Shown piece by piece: positions 50,813 through 60,412 of a DNA stretch of 64,000 bases. Origin of the DNA: Alistipes senegalensis JC50 (GTDB lineage: Bacteria > Bacteroidota > Bacteroidia > Bacteroidales > Rikenellaceae); contig NZ_CP102252.1 of the NCBI RefSeq assembly GCF_025145645.1, forward strand, positions 3,959,198 to 4,023,197, read 5' to 3'. A program made the position numbers and the translations under genes. Numbering within the stretch: position 1 is the first letter of the stretch; each line of letters begins with the position of its first letter. Under the pieces are notes generated by a model. That model made no database searches. It was not told the DNA's origin and was given only the letters and a program-made list of their open reading frames with translations.

Positions 50813-52188
50813 TGAAATACGACATCATCATCGTGGGCAGCGGCCCCGGAGGTTACGTGGCGGCGATCCGCGCCGCGCAGTTAGGTAAAAAAACGGCGCT
50901 CGTGGAGCGCGCCGAGCCGGGCGGCGTATGCCTCAACTGGGGCTGCATCCCGACCAAGGCGCTGCTCAAAAGCGCACAGGTCTACGGCTACTGCAAAAAC
51001 GCGGAGCACTACGGACTGGAATTCGCGGGCGAGGTGCGCCCGGACCTCGCAAAGATCGTGACACGCTCGCGCGGCGTGGCCGAAACCATGTCGAAAGGGG
51101 TGCTGTTCCTGTTGAACAAGAACGGCATCGACCTCATCCCCGGATTCGGACGCCTCACGGCTCCGGGACGCATAGACGTGGACGGTACGGAATACGAGGC
51201 CGACCACATCGTCCTCGCCACGGGAGCGCGCCCCCGCGAAATGCCGTTCATGCCCGTCGACGGCGAGCATGTGATCTCGTCGCGGCAGGCGCTGACGCTC
51301 GACCGCCTGCCCGAGTCGATGATCGTCGTGGGCTCGGGAGCCATCGGCAGCGAGTTCGCGTGGTTTTACGCCGCGCTGGGCGTGAAGGTTACGATCATCG
51401 AGTATATGCCCCGCATGATGCCCCTCGAGGACGAGGAGGTGTCGAAGACCATGGAACGCGCTTTCCGCAAACTGCGCGCGACGGTGCTGACCTCGACCAC
51501 GGTGAAATCCGTGAAGGTCAACGACGAAGGGATTTGCGAAGTGGAGATCGAGGGTAAAAAGGGCGCCGAGACGCTGACCGCCGGAATCGTGCTGTCGGCC
51601 GTGGGCATCAAGTCCAACATCGAAGGCATCGGCCTCGAAGAGCTGGGCGTCGCCGTCGAACACGACAAGATCGTCGTGGACGAGTTCTACCGCACCAACG
51701 TGCCGGGCGTCTATGCCATCGGCGACATTGTGCCGGGCCCGGCGCTGGCGCACGTGGCTTCGGCCGAAGCGGTCTGCTGCGTGGAGGCCATCTGCGGTCT
51801 GAATCCCGCGCCGGTAGACTACACGACCATCCCGTCGTGCATCTTCACCCAGCCCGAAGTGGCGTCGGTCGGCATGACCGAGCAGCAGGCGCAGGAGCGC
51901 GGCATCGCCTATAAGGTCGGACGCTTCCCGTTCACCGCATCGGGCAAGGCGACGGCAGCGGGCGACCGCGACGGATTCATCAAACTGCTCTTCGACGACG
52001 GGGACCGCCTACTGGGTGCCCACCTGGTCGGGGCATCGGTGACCGAGATGCTGGCCGAACCGACGCTGGCGCGCACGCTGGGAGCCACGGCCCACCAGAT
52101 CGCCCGCACGATCCACGCCCATCCGACGATGAACGAGGGCGTGATGGAGGCCGCCGAGGCTGCAATGGGGGCGGCGATCCACCTGTAA
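50812..52188 (+). CDS. lpdA: Dihydrolipoyl dehydrogenase
   Basis: Flavoprotein disulfide reductase (E3) of 458 residues that reoxidises lipoyl groups. The FAD motif is IIVGSGPGGYVAAIRAAQ (residues 4-21). The redox disulfide is in GGVCLNWGCIPTKAL (CxxxxC). The NAD motif is VVGSGAIGSEFAWFYAALG. The C-terminal dimer interface has the catalytic HAHPTMNEG. No lipoyl-containing E2 or E1 gene lies nearby; it is coupled instead to a C69 peptidase gene. Confidence 0.95.
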   Translation: MKYDIIIVGSGPGGYVAAIRAAQLGKKTALVERAEPGGVCLNWGCIPTKALLKSAQVYGYCKNAEHYGLEFAGEVRPDLAKIVTRSRGVAETMSKGVLFLLNKNGIDLIPGFGRLTAPGRIDVDGTEYEADHIVLATGARPREMPFMPVDGEHVISSRQALTLDRLPESMIVVGSGAIGSEFAWFYAALGVKVTIIEYMPRMMPLEDEEVSKTMERAFRKLRATVLTSTTVKSVKVNDEGICEVEIEGKKGAETLTAGIVLSAVGIKSNIEGIGLEELGVAVEHDKIVVDEFYRTNVPGVYAIGDIVPGPALAHVASAEAVCCVEAICGLNPAPVDYTTIPSCIFTQPEVASVGMTEQQAQERGIAYKVGRFPFTASGKATAAGDRDGFIKLLFDDGDRLLGAHLVGASVTEMLAEPTLARTLGATAHQIARTIHAHPTMNEGVMEAAEAAMGAAIHL

Positions 52189-52203
52189 ACCGCGGGCAAC
52201 CGC

Positions 52204-52240
52204 AAAAAAAGAGGAGGGCCGTCACAGCCCTCCTCCTTTT
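52204..52240. terminator. Bidirectional terminator between lpdA and the PLDc_N gene
   Basis: A 9-bp stem (52211-52219 with 52227-52235) is flanked by AAAAAAA on the left and CTTTT on the right. Confidence 0.85.
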
Positions 52241-52244
52241 CATT

Positions 52245-52433
52245 TTACCGGAACCACTCTTCCAGATGGTCGCGGCCGTAGAAATAGTAGACCGCAAATC
52301 CCAGCCAGCTGGTGAGCAGCACGACGATCGATGCGATCACCTTTCCGGCCGTGGAGATGTTTTTCTTGAAAATGTCCATCACGCACCAGATAGCGCATAC
52401 GAGGCCGATCAGCCAAACAATCGTTCCAATCAT
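52245..52433 (-). CDS. Small membrane protein, PLDc_N type
   Basis: Predicted 62-residue membrane protein with two helices (IVWLIGLVCAIWCVMDIF and VIASIVVLLTSWLGFAVYYF) and a C-terminal YGRDHLEEW. The family is the cardiolipin-synthase N-terminal-like (PLDc_N) module, here alone. The function is unknown. Its ATG overlaps the truA stop (ATGA), so it is translated from the truA message. Confidence 0.8.
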   Translation of the reverse strand: MIGTIVWLIGLVCAIWCVMDIFKKNISTAGKVIASIVVLLTSWLGFAVYYFYGRDHLEEWFR

Positions 52434-53209
52434 AACAATTTGAATTTAGTATAACATTGAGGTTCGAAAATTTCCGGTGGGTAGCATACTCCGCTCAGGA
52501 ACAGTCCCTGCGCCGGGGCTCCCGCGCTCGAACGCGACAAATCGCGGCTCTCGACGATCGCACGGAACTCCCCGGGCGTATAGCGCCCGCGTCCTACATC
52601 GACCAGCGTGCCGACGATCGACCGCACCATGTTACGCAAAAACCGGTCCGCACGGATCGTGAAACACATCGTGCCCCGCTCATCGACGGTCCAGACGGCC
52701 TTTTTCACGCGGCAGATATTGGTCTTGTTGTTCGAATTGAGCTTGGCGAAAGAGGTGAAATCGTCGTATTCCGTCAGCATGGCCGCGGCCTCGTTCATCC
52801 GTCCGAGGTCGAGCGGCACGTAATACTGCCATGCCATGTGGCGCGTAAAGGGATTCTTGCGCGGCTCGATGAAATAGCGGTACTCCCGCTCGCAGGCGTG
52901 GAAACGCGCGTGGGCGCCCTCCGCGACGGGCGTCATGCTCCCCACGGCGATGTCGCCCGGAAGCAGGAAATTGAGTTTATAGACCGTCTGCACAGGGTCC
53001 GCGACGGGCGCCGTGCAGTCGAAATGCGCCACGTAATAGGAGGCGTTGACCCCCGTGTCGGTGCGCCCGGCGCCCGTCACCTCGACAGGCTCGCGCAGCA
53101 GGGTGGTCAACGCCCGTTCCAGCGTCTGCTGGACCGTGGGCATGTCGGGCTGCCGCTGCCAGCCGCAATAGGCGGCTCCGTTGTACCGGAGTTCGAGAAA
53201 ATAACGCAT
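52430..53209 (-). CDS. truA: tRNA pseudouridine(38-40) synthase
   Basis: Isomerises uridines 38, 39 and 40 in the anticodon stem-loop. It has 259 residues. The catalytic Asp is in GAGRTDTGVNA (about residue 51). The rest includes FHACEREYRYFI, DDFTSFAK and the C-terminal FLRNMVRSIVGTLVDVGRG, of which RNMVRSIVGTL is typical. A -7 box at 53230-53237 (minus strand) lies 20 bp upstream. Confidence 0.95.
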   Translation of the reverse strand: MRYFLELRYNGAAYCGWQRQPDMPTVQQTLERALTTLLREPVEVTGAGRTDTGVNASYYVAHFDCTAPVADPVQTVYKLNFLLPGDIAVGSMTPVAEGAHARFHACEREYRYFIEPRKNPFTRHMAWQYYVPLDLGRMNEAAAMLTEYDDFTSFAKLNSNNKTNICRVKKAVWTVDERGTMCFTIRADRFLRNMVRSIVGTLVDVGRGRYTPGEFRAIVESRDLSRSSAGAPAQGLFLSGVCYPPEIFEPQCYTKFKLL

Positions 53210-53229
53210 ACCGGGAGTGGTTGGTCCGG

Positions 53230-53237
53230 CAAATATA
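53230..53237 (-). promoter_or_regulatory. -7 box of truA
   Basis: TATATTTG on the minus strand, close to the start codon at 53209. Confidence 0.55.
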
Positions 53238-53288
53238 CAAAATTCCGGGATACTATAAACCCGGCCGCTACGTTTAGTTTTGAAATAA

Positions 53289-53450
53289 ATTCGTATCTTT
53301 GGCTGCGCCGAAGATACCGCCGTTCGGCAAAATGCAAGTAAACCTGCTTTTGCCCTCGCTTATTCGTATTTTGGCTGCGCCGAAGATACTTTCGCTCGGC
53401 AAAATGCAAGTAAACTTGCTTTTGCCCTCGCTTATTCGTATCTTTGCGGG
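53289..53450 (+). repeat. Tandem 72-73-bp palindromic repeat carrying a promoter
   Basis: Two full copies start at 53289 and 53362, and a third, truncated copy starts at 53434. Each unit has two palindromes: GTATCTT-T-GGC-TGC-GCC-G-AAGATAC (one C missing in copy two) and GCAAAA-T-GCAAG-TAAA-CTTGC-TTTTGC. Copies begin with TTCGTATCTTTG, which contains TAnnTTTG. The last copy supplies the dapB -7 box. Confidence 0.85.
53416..53446 (+). promoter_or_regulatory. dapB promoter embedded in the repeat
   Basis: TTG about 53416-53418, a 20-nt spacer and TATCTTTG at 53439-53446 place the start site about 10 nt before the dapB ATG at 53463. Both elements belong to the repeat. Confidence 0.6.
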
Positions 53451-53462
53451 AAATGGAATAAA

Positions 53463-54221
53463 ATGAAAGCTGCAATCATCGGATACGGCAAAATGGGCCG
53501 TGAAATCGAACGCATACTCACCGAAAGGGGCCACGAGGCGGCCCTTGTCATCGACACCGACAACGCCGGCGAACTCGACGCGGAACATCTGGCGGGGATC
53601 GACGTGGCGCTGGAATTCACCACGCCCGCGACGGCCTACGCCAACATCCGCACGTGCCTCGAAAACGGCACGGCGGTGGTGAGCGGCACGACGGGCTGGA
53701 CCGACCGCCTGGCGGAGTTGCAGAAGTTGTGCCGCGAGCGGGGCGGAGCGCTGTTCTACGCCTCGAACTACTGCCTGGGCGTGAACCTGATGTTCCGCCT
53801 CAACCGCCAGCTGGCGGCGATGATCGGCCGCGTGGGCGGCTATGGGGTGCGCATCGAGGAGGTGCACCACACCCAAAAACTCGACGCCCCGAGCGGCACG
53901 GCCATCACGCTGGCCGAAGGCATCCTCGACAACCTCGCCAACAAGCAGGGCTGGGTCAACTACGCCCCGGGCATCGCGCATGCCACGAACCGCGTGGAGC
54001 GCAGCGAGGACACGCCCGCCGACCGGATCGAAATCCGCTCGGTGCGCGAAGGCGCCGTCCCGGGCATCCACACCGTGACCTACGAGTCGGCGGACGACAT
54101 GCTGGAACTGAAACACACGATCAAGAACCGCCGCACGCTGGCGATGGGGGCCGTCGTGGCCGCCGAATTCCTCTGCGGCAAACAGGGCGTCTTCGGAATG
54201 GACGACCTGCTGCGCAATTAA
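53463..54221 (+). CDS. dapB: 4-hydroxy-tetrahydrodipicolinate reductase
   Basis: Lysine and diaminopimelate synthesis, reduction of HTPA to tetrahydrodipicolinate. It has 252 residues. The NAD(P) motif is IIGYGKMGREIE (residues 4-15), followed by VSGTTGWTDR. The catalytic region is IEEVHHTQKLDAPSGTA, with the paired His, Lys and phosphate-loop SGTA. The start follows the repeat-borne promoter. The stop codon lies in an A/T-rich repeat that links it to lepB 39 bp downstream. Confidence 0.93.
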   Translation: MKAAIIGYGKMGREIERILTERGHEAALVIDTDNAGELDAEHLAGIDVALEFTTPATAYANIRTCLENGTAVVSGTTGWTDRLAELQKLCRERGGALFYASNYCLGVNLMFRLNRQLAAMIGRVGGYGVRIEEVHHTQKLDAPSGTAITLAEGILDNLANKQGWVNYAPGIAHATNRVERSEDTPADRIEIRSVREGAVPGIHTVTYESADDMLELKHTIKNRRTLAMGAVVAAEFLCGKQGVFGMDDLLRN

Positions 54222-54247
54222 AAATGAAAAATTAAGAATTAAAAATC
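54217..54247. repeat. A/T-rich repeat between dapB and lepB
   Basis: AATTAAAAATGAAAAATTAAGA followed by ATTAAAAATCG-type words (written in parts) belong to the same family as those near 40969 and 56216; the dapB stop codon is inside it. Confidence 0.5.
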
Positions 54248-54260
54248 GAGGATTCTCCGC

Positions 54261-55613
54261 ATGGGAAAGATCAAGGAAATTTTTGGCAACAAATGGGTCG
54301 GGTTCACGCTCGCCGCACTGCTCTATACGCTATGGTTCGTGGTCTGGACGGGCAACCTCTGGCTGCTGTTGGGACTGCCGGTCATCTTCGACCTCTACAT
54401 CACGAAGTTCTTCTACCGCTACGTGTGGAGCCACAACGTGACGATGTGCCGCCGGAGCAAGGTCTACAAGACCGTCTACGAGTGGGTCAACGCCATCATC
54501 TTCGCCACGGTCGTCGCCACGCTGGTCCATATCTTCATCTTCCAGATGTACGTCATTCCCACCTCGTCGATGGAACGGTCGCTGCTGGTGGGCGACTACC
54601 TCTACGTGAGCAAGGTGGCCTACGGACCCCAGATGCCCAACACGCCGCTGTCGTTCCCCTTCGTGCACCACACGATGCCGTTCTCGCAGACCAAGAAATC
54701 GTTCTCCGAGGCGATCAAATGGCCGTACCACCGTCTGAAAGGACTCAAGCCCATCCGCCGCAACGACGTGGTGGTCTTCAACTTCCCGGCGGGGGACACG
54801 GTGCTGCTCGAAGACCCGGCCGTGACCTATTACGACGTAGTGCGCGAATTCGAGCGTTCGTTCGGCAAGGAGGAGGGACGCAAGCGGCTCAATCAGGAGT
54901 ACACGATCATCAGCCGCCCCGTGGACAAGCGCGAGAACTACATCAAACGCTGCATCGCCATTCCGGGCGACTCGCTGGAAATCCGCGACGGACGCGCCTT
55001 CATCAACGGCGAACCGCAGGAACCGGTTCCGGGGCTGCAATACAGTTACATCGTGCAAACCTCGTCGCCCTTCACGCAGTACGCCATCGACAACCTCGGC
55101 ATCCGGGAGTACACCGGCAACGGCTCGGGGTATTACATGACGCTCACGGACGAAACCGCCGAGAAGGTCAAGGCGCTCAACAACGTCATCTCGGTCCGCC
55201 GCTACATCTACACCCCCAACAACGGCGTATTCCCGCAATGGGACGAGCCCCGCTGGAGCCAGGACAACTACGGTCCGATCTGGATTCCGGCGAAAGGCGC
55301 CACCGTGCGGCTCACGACCGAAAACCTGCCGCTCTACCGCCGCATCATCGAAGCCTACGAGGGCCACGAACTCGAAGAGCGCGACGGCAAGATCTATATC
55401 GACGGCGCGGAAGCCGCGGAGTACACCTTCGCCATGAACTACTACTGGATGATGGGCGACAACCGCCACAACTCGGCCGACTCGCGCTTCTGGGGCTTCG
55501 TGCCCGAGGACCACATCGTCGGCAAGGCATCGTTCGTATGGCTGTCGCTCGATGCTAACAAGCGTTTCCCGGCCAACATCCGCTGGGATCGCCTCTTCCG
55601 AAAAGTGAGATAA
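54261..55613 (+). CDS. lepB: Signal peptidase I
   Basis: Membrane protease that removes Sec signal peptides. It has 450 residues, longer than the usual bacterial enzyme, a feature of Bacteroidota forms. Two or three N-terminal helices lie within about residues 10-50 and 75-98. The catalytic Ser is in PTSSMERSLLVGDYL (about residue 103) and the general-base Lys in KRCIAIPGDSLEI (about residue 229). A ~180-residue insertion leads to MMGDNRHNSADSRFWGFVPEDHIVG near the end, of which GDNRHNSADSR is the box E motif. Confidence 0.94.
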   Translation: MGKIKEIFGNKWVGFTLAALLYTLWFVVWTGNLWLLLGLPVIFDLYITKFFYRYVWSHNVTMCRRSKVYKTVYEWVNAIIFATVVATLVHIFIFQMYVIPTSSMERSLLVGDYLYVSKVAYGPQMPNTPLSFPFVHHTMPFSQTKKSFSEAIKWPYHRLKGLKPIRRNDVVVFNFPAGDTVLLEDPAVTYYDVVREFERSFGKEEGRKRLNQEYTIISRPVDKRENYIKRCIAIPGDSLEIRDGRAFINGEPQEPVPGLQYSYIVQTSSPFTQYAIDNLGIREYTGNGSGYYMTLTDETAEKVKALNNVISVRRYIYTPNNGVFPQWDEPRWSQDNYGPIWIPAKGATVRLTTENLPLYRRIIEAYEGHELEERDGKIYIDGAEAAEYTFAMNYYWMMGDNRHNSADSRFWGFVPEDHIVGKASFVWLSLDANKRFPANIRWDRLFRKVR

Positions 55614-55615
55614 CG

Positions 55616-56227
55616 GTGGCCGGCGACAGTTACCGAACCGTCGCGGCCGAAGCCGAAGCCGCCTGCCGGGAGCGGAGCAGCAAGTTCCTCTCCTGGATAT
55701 ACCCCGTGCGTTCGGAAGAGGAGATCCGCGAACGGCTCGACGCCCTGCGCAAGAAGTATTACGACGCCACGCACCACTGCTACGCCTGGCGGCTGGGGCC
55801 CCGCGGCGAGGCGTTCCGCGCGAACGACGACGGGGAGCCGTCGGGAACCGCCGGGAAACCGATCCTCGGACAGCTGCTTTCGAACGACATCACCGACTGT
55901 CTGGTGGTCGTGGTCCGCTATTTCGGAGGCACGAAGTTAGGGGTTCCGGGGCTGATCGCCGCCTACAAGGAGTCGGCGGCGGAGGCCATCGCCGCAGCGG
56001 AGATCGTGGAGCGGACCGTAGACCGCACGGTGGAGCTGGATTTTCCCTATGTGGCGATGAACGACATCATGCGGGTCGTCAAGGAGGAGCAGCCGAAGGT
56101 GGTGTCGCAGACCTTCGACAACCTCTGTTCCATGCGGCTGACCATCCGCGAAAGCCGTGCGGAGGTGCTTATCGAAAAGTTGAAAAAGGCCGGAGGAAGC
56201 ATTGCAGACGGTGACAATGAAAAATGA
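55616..56227 (+). CDS. YigZ/IMPACT-family protein
   Basis: Conserved protein of 203 residues, start GTG at 55616, two bases after lepB. The UPF0029 fold is marked by SKFLSWIYPVRSEEEI, THHCYAWRLG, NDDGEPSGTAGKPIL and VVRYFGGTKLGVPGL. The last is the strongest signature. A C-terminal ferredoxin-like DUF1949 domain follows (FPYVAMNDIMRVVKEEQPKV). The cellular role is uncertain. The final residues DNEK and the stop codon come from an A/T-rich intergenic repeat. Confidence 0.88.
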   Translation: MAGDSYRTVAAEAEAACRERSSKFLSWIYPVRSEEEIRERLDALRKKYYDATHHCYAWRLGPRGEAFRANDDGEPSGTAGKPILGQLLSNDITDCLVVVVRYFGGTKLGVPGLIAAYKESAAEAIAAAEIVERTVDRTVELDFPYVAMNDIMRVVKEEQPKVVSQTFDNLCSMRLTIRESRAEVLIEKLKKAGGSIADGDNEK

Positions 56228-56247
56228 AAAAAAAGAATTAAAAATTG
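56216..56247. repeat. A/T-rich repeat at the 3' end of the YigZ-type gene
   Basis: AATGAAAAATGAAAAAAAAG with GAATTAAAAATTGG following (written in parts) is a member of the window's A/T-rich repeat family and contains the stop codon of the gene. Confidence 0.5.
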
Positions 56248-56271
56248 GAAGTTTTGCGCTGTTTTATTTCT

Positions 56272-56374
56272 GTCATTGCGAGCGAACGCAAGAGAGCGCG
56301 GCAATCTGCGCCGAAAGTGCGGCCTTGAAAGTTTCAATCAGATCGCCACGGCATCTTCGATGCCTCGCAATGAC
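56272..56374. repeat. 103-bp CATTGCGAG-type palindromic intergenic repeat
   Basis: GTCATTGCGAG at 56272-56282 and its exact complement CTCGCAATGAC at 56364-56374 bound an imperfect inverted repeat. Sequences of the same type are widespread short palindromic elements in many bacterial phyla. It lies between the YigZ-type gene and uvrA. Confidence 0.75.
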
Positions 56375-56400
56375 GATTCTCTGATTTTTAATTGCACATC

Positions 56401-59187
56401 ATGAAACACGAAAACGCAATCTATATAAAAGGTGCGCGGGTCCACAACCTCCGCAACATCGAGGTCGAGATCCCGCACGACAAACTGGTCGTCATCACGG
56501 GCCTTTCGGGCTCGGGAAAATCGACGCTGGCCTTCGACACGATCTTCGCCGAAGGGCAGCGCCGCTACGTCGAGAGCCTCTCGGCCTATGCGCGCCAGTT
56601 CCTCGGCAAGATCAACAAACCCGACGTGGACATCATCACGGGCATCGCGCCGGCCATCGCCATCGAGCAGAAGGTCAACACGCGCAACCCCCGTTCGACG
56701 GTGGGCACGACGACCGAGATATACGACTACCTCAAACTGTTATATGCCCGCATCGGGCACACCTTTTCGCCCGTCTCGGGCGAGGAGGTGCGCTGTTTCA
56801 GCGTGGACGACGTGGCGGCGTGGATTCTCGCGCATGCGGACCAGCGCGTGGTGATCGGCGCCCCGCTGGCGCTCGCCGAAGGTCAGGGGATCATCGAAAA
56901 ACTGATGCTGCTGCTCTCGGAGGGCCTGATGAGGGTCTACATGGACGGCGAGGTGAAGCTCATCGAGGATGTACTGCCCGGCATCGGCCCCGACACGGAC
57001 CCCGCAGGGATCAAAATGGTGATCGACCGCATGCGCGTTGCCACGGACGAGGATTCGCAGACCCGCATCCGCGACTCGGTGGCCCGCGCCTTCTCCTACG
57101 GAGGGGGCGTCTGCGAGGTGGTCACGGACGAAGGCATCCGGGAATTCTCCTCGCGCTTCGAGGCCGACGGCATCGAGTTCGAACACCCCTCGGAACACCT
57201 GTTCAGCTTCAACAATCCGCTGGGGGCCTGCCCCCGGTGCGAGGGGTACGGCAAGGTGATCGGCATCGACGAGGACCTCGTGATCCCCGACAAGAGCAAG
57301 ACCATCTACGAGGACGCCGTGGCCTGCTGGCGCGGCGAGACGATGCGCAAATGGAAACAGAAGCTCGTGGAGAACGCCTCGAAATTCGACTTTCCGATCC
57401 ACACGCCGTTCCACGAGCTGACGCCCGAGCAGAAACGCCTGCTGTGGCGCGGCAACCAGTATTTTCACGGACTCGACGAATTTTTCGAATACATCGACTC
57501 GGAGCGGCGCAAAATCCAGTTCCGGGTGATGAAGGCCCGCTACACGGGCAAGACCACGTGTCCCGAATGCGGCGGTTCGCGCCTGCGCAAAGAGGCGCTG
57601 TACGTCCGTGTGGGCGGCAGAACGATCGCGGACCTCGTGAAGATGCCCGTGGACGAGCTGATCGCCTTCTTCGGCGGGCTGGAGCTGGATGAACACGATG
57701 CCAAAACGGCGTCGCGCATCCTCGTCGAGATCCGCAGCCGCCTGCAATACCTCGCGGACGTGGGACTGGGCTATCTGACGCTCGACCGGCTGTCATCGAC
57801 CCTCTCGGGCGGCGAGAGCCAGCGCATCAACCTCTCGACATCGCTGGGCAGCAACCTCACGGGGTCGCTCTACATCCTCGACGAACCCTCGATCGGACTG
57901 CATCCGCGCGACACCAACCGCCTGATCGGCGTGTTGAAACAGCTGCGCGACCTGGGCAACACGGTGATCGTCGTGGAGCACGAGGAAGAGGTGATCCGCG
58001 CGGCGGACTGGATCGTGGACATCGGTCCCAAAGCGGGCTACAACGGCGGCGAAGTGGTTTTCAGCGGCACGCTGCCGCAGCTGCTGAAAAGCAGGAAAAG
58101 CCTCACGGCCGACTACCTCACGGGGCGGCGCGAAATAGCCGTTCCGACGACCGAACGCGGGTGGAGCAACTCGATAACCGTCAAAGGCGCCCGGGAAAAC
58201 AACCTGCGCAACATCGACGTGAGGATTCCGCTGGGCGTGATGACCTGCATCACGGGCGTCAGCGGCTCGGGAAAGTCGTCGCTGGCAAAGGGCATTCTCT
58301 ACCCGGCGCTGCGGCGCATGCTGTACGACACGGGCGTCAAACCGGGCGATTTCGACGGACTGGCAGGCGACGTGCAGCTTCTGAAATCGGTCGAGATGGT
58401 CGATCAGAACCCCATCGGCAAGTCGTCGCGCTCGAATCCGGTGACCTATATAAAAGCCTACGACGAAATAAGAAAACTCTTCTCGGACCAGCCCTATGCC
58501 CAGCACAACGGGCTGGGGGCCTCGGCATTCTCGTTCAACATCGCGGGAGGCCGCTGCGAGGAGTGTCAGGGCGAGGGCGTCATCAAAGTCTCGATGCAGT
58601 TCATGGCCGACGTGGAGCTGGTCTGCGAGGCATGCGGCGGGCGGCGCTTCCGCGACGAGGTGCTGGAAGTCAAATACCGCGGGAAGTCGATCTACGACGT
58701 GCTGGAGATGACCGTGGACGACGCCATCGCATTCTTCGGCGAGGAGGAGAAAAACGCGACCTGCCGGCGTATCGTCGAACGGTTGCAGCCGTTGCAGGAC
58801 GTGGGGCTGGGATATATCAAGCTCGGGCAGTCGTCATCGACGCTCTCGGGCGGCGAGAGCCAGCGCGTGAAGCTGGCGTCGTTCCTGACAAAGGATTCGG
58901 CGCAGGGCGGCGTGATGTTCATCTTCGACGAACCCACGACGGGACTCCATTTCCACGACATCTCGAAACTGCTGGCGGCATTCAACGCCCTGATCGAGCG
59001 CGGCCACACGATCGTGATCGTCGAGCACAACATGGACATCATCAAGTGCGCCGACTGGGTCGTGGACCTCGGGCCCGAGGCGGGCACGGCGGGCGGCCGC
59101 GTGGTGTTCGAGGGGACGCCCCGCGAACTGGAGAAGTGTCCCGAAAGCCGCACGGGCGAATTCCTGCGCCTCAGGACCAAACTTTAA
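56401..59187 (+). CDS. uvrA: Excinuclease ABC subunit UvrA
   Basis: DNA-damage recognition ATPase of nucleotide excision repair, 928 residues. Two ABC modules: Walker [10 protein letters not shown] (about residue 34) and GVSGSGKSS (about 619), with signatures [13 protein letters not shown] and [13 protein letters not shown]. Zinc-finger Cys pairs include [23 protein letters not shown], and [11 protein letters not shown] with CEACGGRRF. The start at 56401 ([17 protein letters not shown]) is the standard N-terminus. All parts look intact. Confidence 0.97.
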   Translation: MKHENAIYIKGARVHNLRNIEVEIPHDKLVVITGLSGSGKSTLAFDTIFAEGQRRYVESLSAYARQFLGKINKPDVDIITGIAPAIAIEQKVNTRNPRSTVGTTTEIYDYLKLLYARIGHTFSPVSGEEVRCFSVDDVAAWILAHADQRVVIGAPLALAEGQGIIEKLMLLLSEGLMRVYMDGEVKLIEDVLPGIGPDTDPAGIKMVIDRMRVATDEDSQTRIRDSVARAFSYGGGVCEVVTDEGIREFSSRFEADGIEFEHPSEHLFSFNNPLGACPRCEGYGKVIGIDEDLVIPDKSKTIYEDAVACWRGETMRKWKQKLVENASKFDFPIHTPFHELTPEQKRLLWRGNQYFHGLDEFFEYIDSERRKIQFRVMKARYTGKTTCPECGGSRLRKEALYVRVGGRTIADLVKMPVDELIAFFGGLELDEHDAKTASRILVEIRSRLQYLADVGLGYLTLDRLSSTLSGGESQRINLSTSLGSNLTGSLYILDEPSIGLHPRDTNRLIGVLKQLRDLGNTVIVVEHEEEVIRAADWIVDIGPKAGYNGGEVVFSGTLPQLLKSRKSLTADYLTGRREIAVPTTERGWSNSITVKGARENNLRNIDVRIPLGVMTCITGVSGSGKSSLAKGILYPALRRMLYDTGVKPGDFDGLAGDVQLLKSVEMVDQNPIGKSSRSNPVTYIKAYDEIRKLFSDQPYAQHNGLGASAFSFNIAGGRCEECQGEGVIKVSMQFMADVELVCEACGGRRFRDEVLEVKYRGKSIYDVLEMTVDDAIAFFGEEEKNATCRRIVERLQPLQDVGLGYIKLGQSSSTLSGGESQRVKLASFLTKDSAQGGVMFIFDEPTTGLHFHDISKLLAAFNALIERGHTIVIVEHNMDIIKCADWVVDLGPEAGTAGGRVVFEGTPRELEKCPESRTGEFLRLRTKL

Positions 59188-59196
59188 GCGACCGAA

Positions 59197-60411
59197 ATGG
59201 AATTTTTCACATACAGACTGCCCAACGGCATCCGGGGCATCCACCGTCAGGTGAAGGGATCGGTGGCGCATTGCGCGCTGGTGATCGGCGCCGGAAGCCG
59301 CGACGAACATCCCGACCAACACGGGCTGGCGCACTTCACGGAGCACGCCTTTTTCAAGGGCACCGAGCACCGCCGCGCCTGGCAGGTCAACTGCCGGCTG
59401 GAGAATCTCGGCGGGGAACTGAACGCATTCACCACCAAGGAGGATACGACCATACACGCCACGACGCTGCGGGGCGATTTCGCCAAGGCCGCGGAGCTGA
59501 TCGCCGACATCGCATTCCGCTCGACGTTCCCCGACCGGGAGCTGGAACGCGAAAAGGAGGTGATCGCGGACGAGATCAACACCTACAAGGATTCGCCCGC
59601 CGACATGATCTACGACACCTTCGAAGACCTGCTTTTCGCGGATTCGGAGCTGGGGCACAACATCCTGGGCCGCAAAGCGTCGCTGATGCGCTACGACGGA
59701 GACGCGATCCGCGCCTTCACGGCGCGCACGCACACCACCGACCAGATGGTCTTCTCGTCGATCGGCAACTTCTCGGCCAAAGCCGCCGAAGCGGTGGCGG
59801 CCCGCTATTTCGCCGACCGACCGGCGACGGTGCGCGGATTCGAACGGATCGCACCCGCGGCCTATGCGCCGTTCGAAAAGACGGTCGTGAAGCACACCCA
59901 CCAGACCCACTGCATCATCGGCAACCGTGCCTGCGGCATCGGCGAGGAACAGCGGCTGCCGCTGGCGCTGCTCACGAACATCCTCGGGGGACCGAGCGCC
60001 AACTCGCTGCTGAACGTGGTTCTGCGCGAGAAGAACGGGCTTTCGTACAACATCGAGGCCAGCTACACGCCCTACGGCGACACGGGCATCGTGGCCATCT
60101 ATTTCAGTTCGGACCACAGCAATGCGGAACAATGCGTCGAGCTGATCGATGGCCAGCTGCGAAAACTCCGCACCGCACCGCTCACGGCCCGGCAGCTGTC
60201 GATGGCCAAAAAGCAGTTCATCGCCCAACTGGCCATATCGAGCGAGAGCAACGAGAGCTACATGCTCGGCGCGGGCAAAAGTCTACTGGTCCACGACGAC
60301 GTGGACACCATGGAACAGGTCTATGCCAAGGTTCGCGACCTGACGGCAGCACAACTGACCGAAGTCGCCGAAGCGGTATTTTCGAATATGTCACGATTAA
60401 TCTACAAATAA
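59197..60411 (+). CDS. M16-family zinc peptidase
   Basis: Pitrilysin/processing-peptidase-like protein of 404 residues. The inverted zinc motif HFTEH (HxxEH) lies in GLAHFTEHAFFKGTEHR, about residue 47-51. The distal Glu is in EKEVIADEINTYKDSPAD (about residue 124). The C-terminal M16_C part has GGPSANSLLNVVLREKNGLSY. It has the short, single-protein architecture. The substrate is unknown. It starts 9 bp after uvrA and is followed 1 base later by the DJ-1-like gene. Confidence 0.92.
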   Translation: MEFFTYRLPNGIRGIHRQVKGSVAHCALVIGAGSRDEHPDQHGLAHFTEHAFFKGTEHRRAWQVNCRLENLGGELNAFTTKEDTTIHATTLRGDFAKAAELIADIAFRSTFPDRELEREKEVIADEINTYKDSPADMIYDTFEDLLFADSELGHNILGRKASLMRYDGDAIRAFTARTHTTDQMVFSSIGNFSAKAAEAVAARYFADRPATVRGFERIAPAAYAPFEKTVVKHTHQTHCIIGNRACGIGEEQRLPLALLTNILGGPSANSLLNVVLREKNGLSYNIEASYTPYGDTGIVAIYFSSDHSNAEQCVELIDGQLRKLRTAPLTARQLSMAKKQFIAQLAISSESNESYMLGAGKSLLVHDDVDTMEQVYAKVRDLTAAQLTEVAEAVFSNMSRLIYK

Positions 60412-60412
60412 G

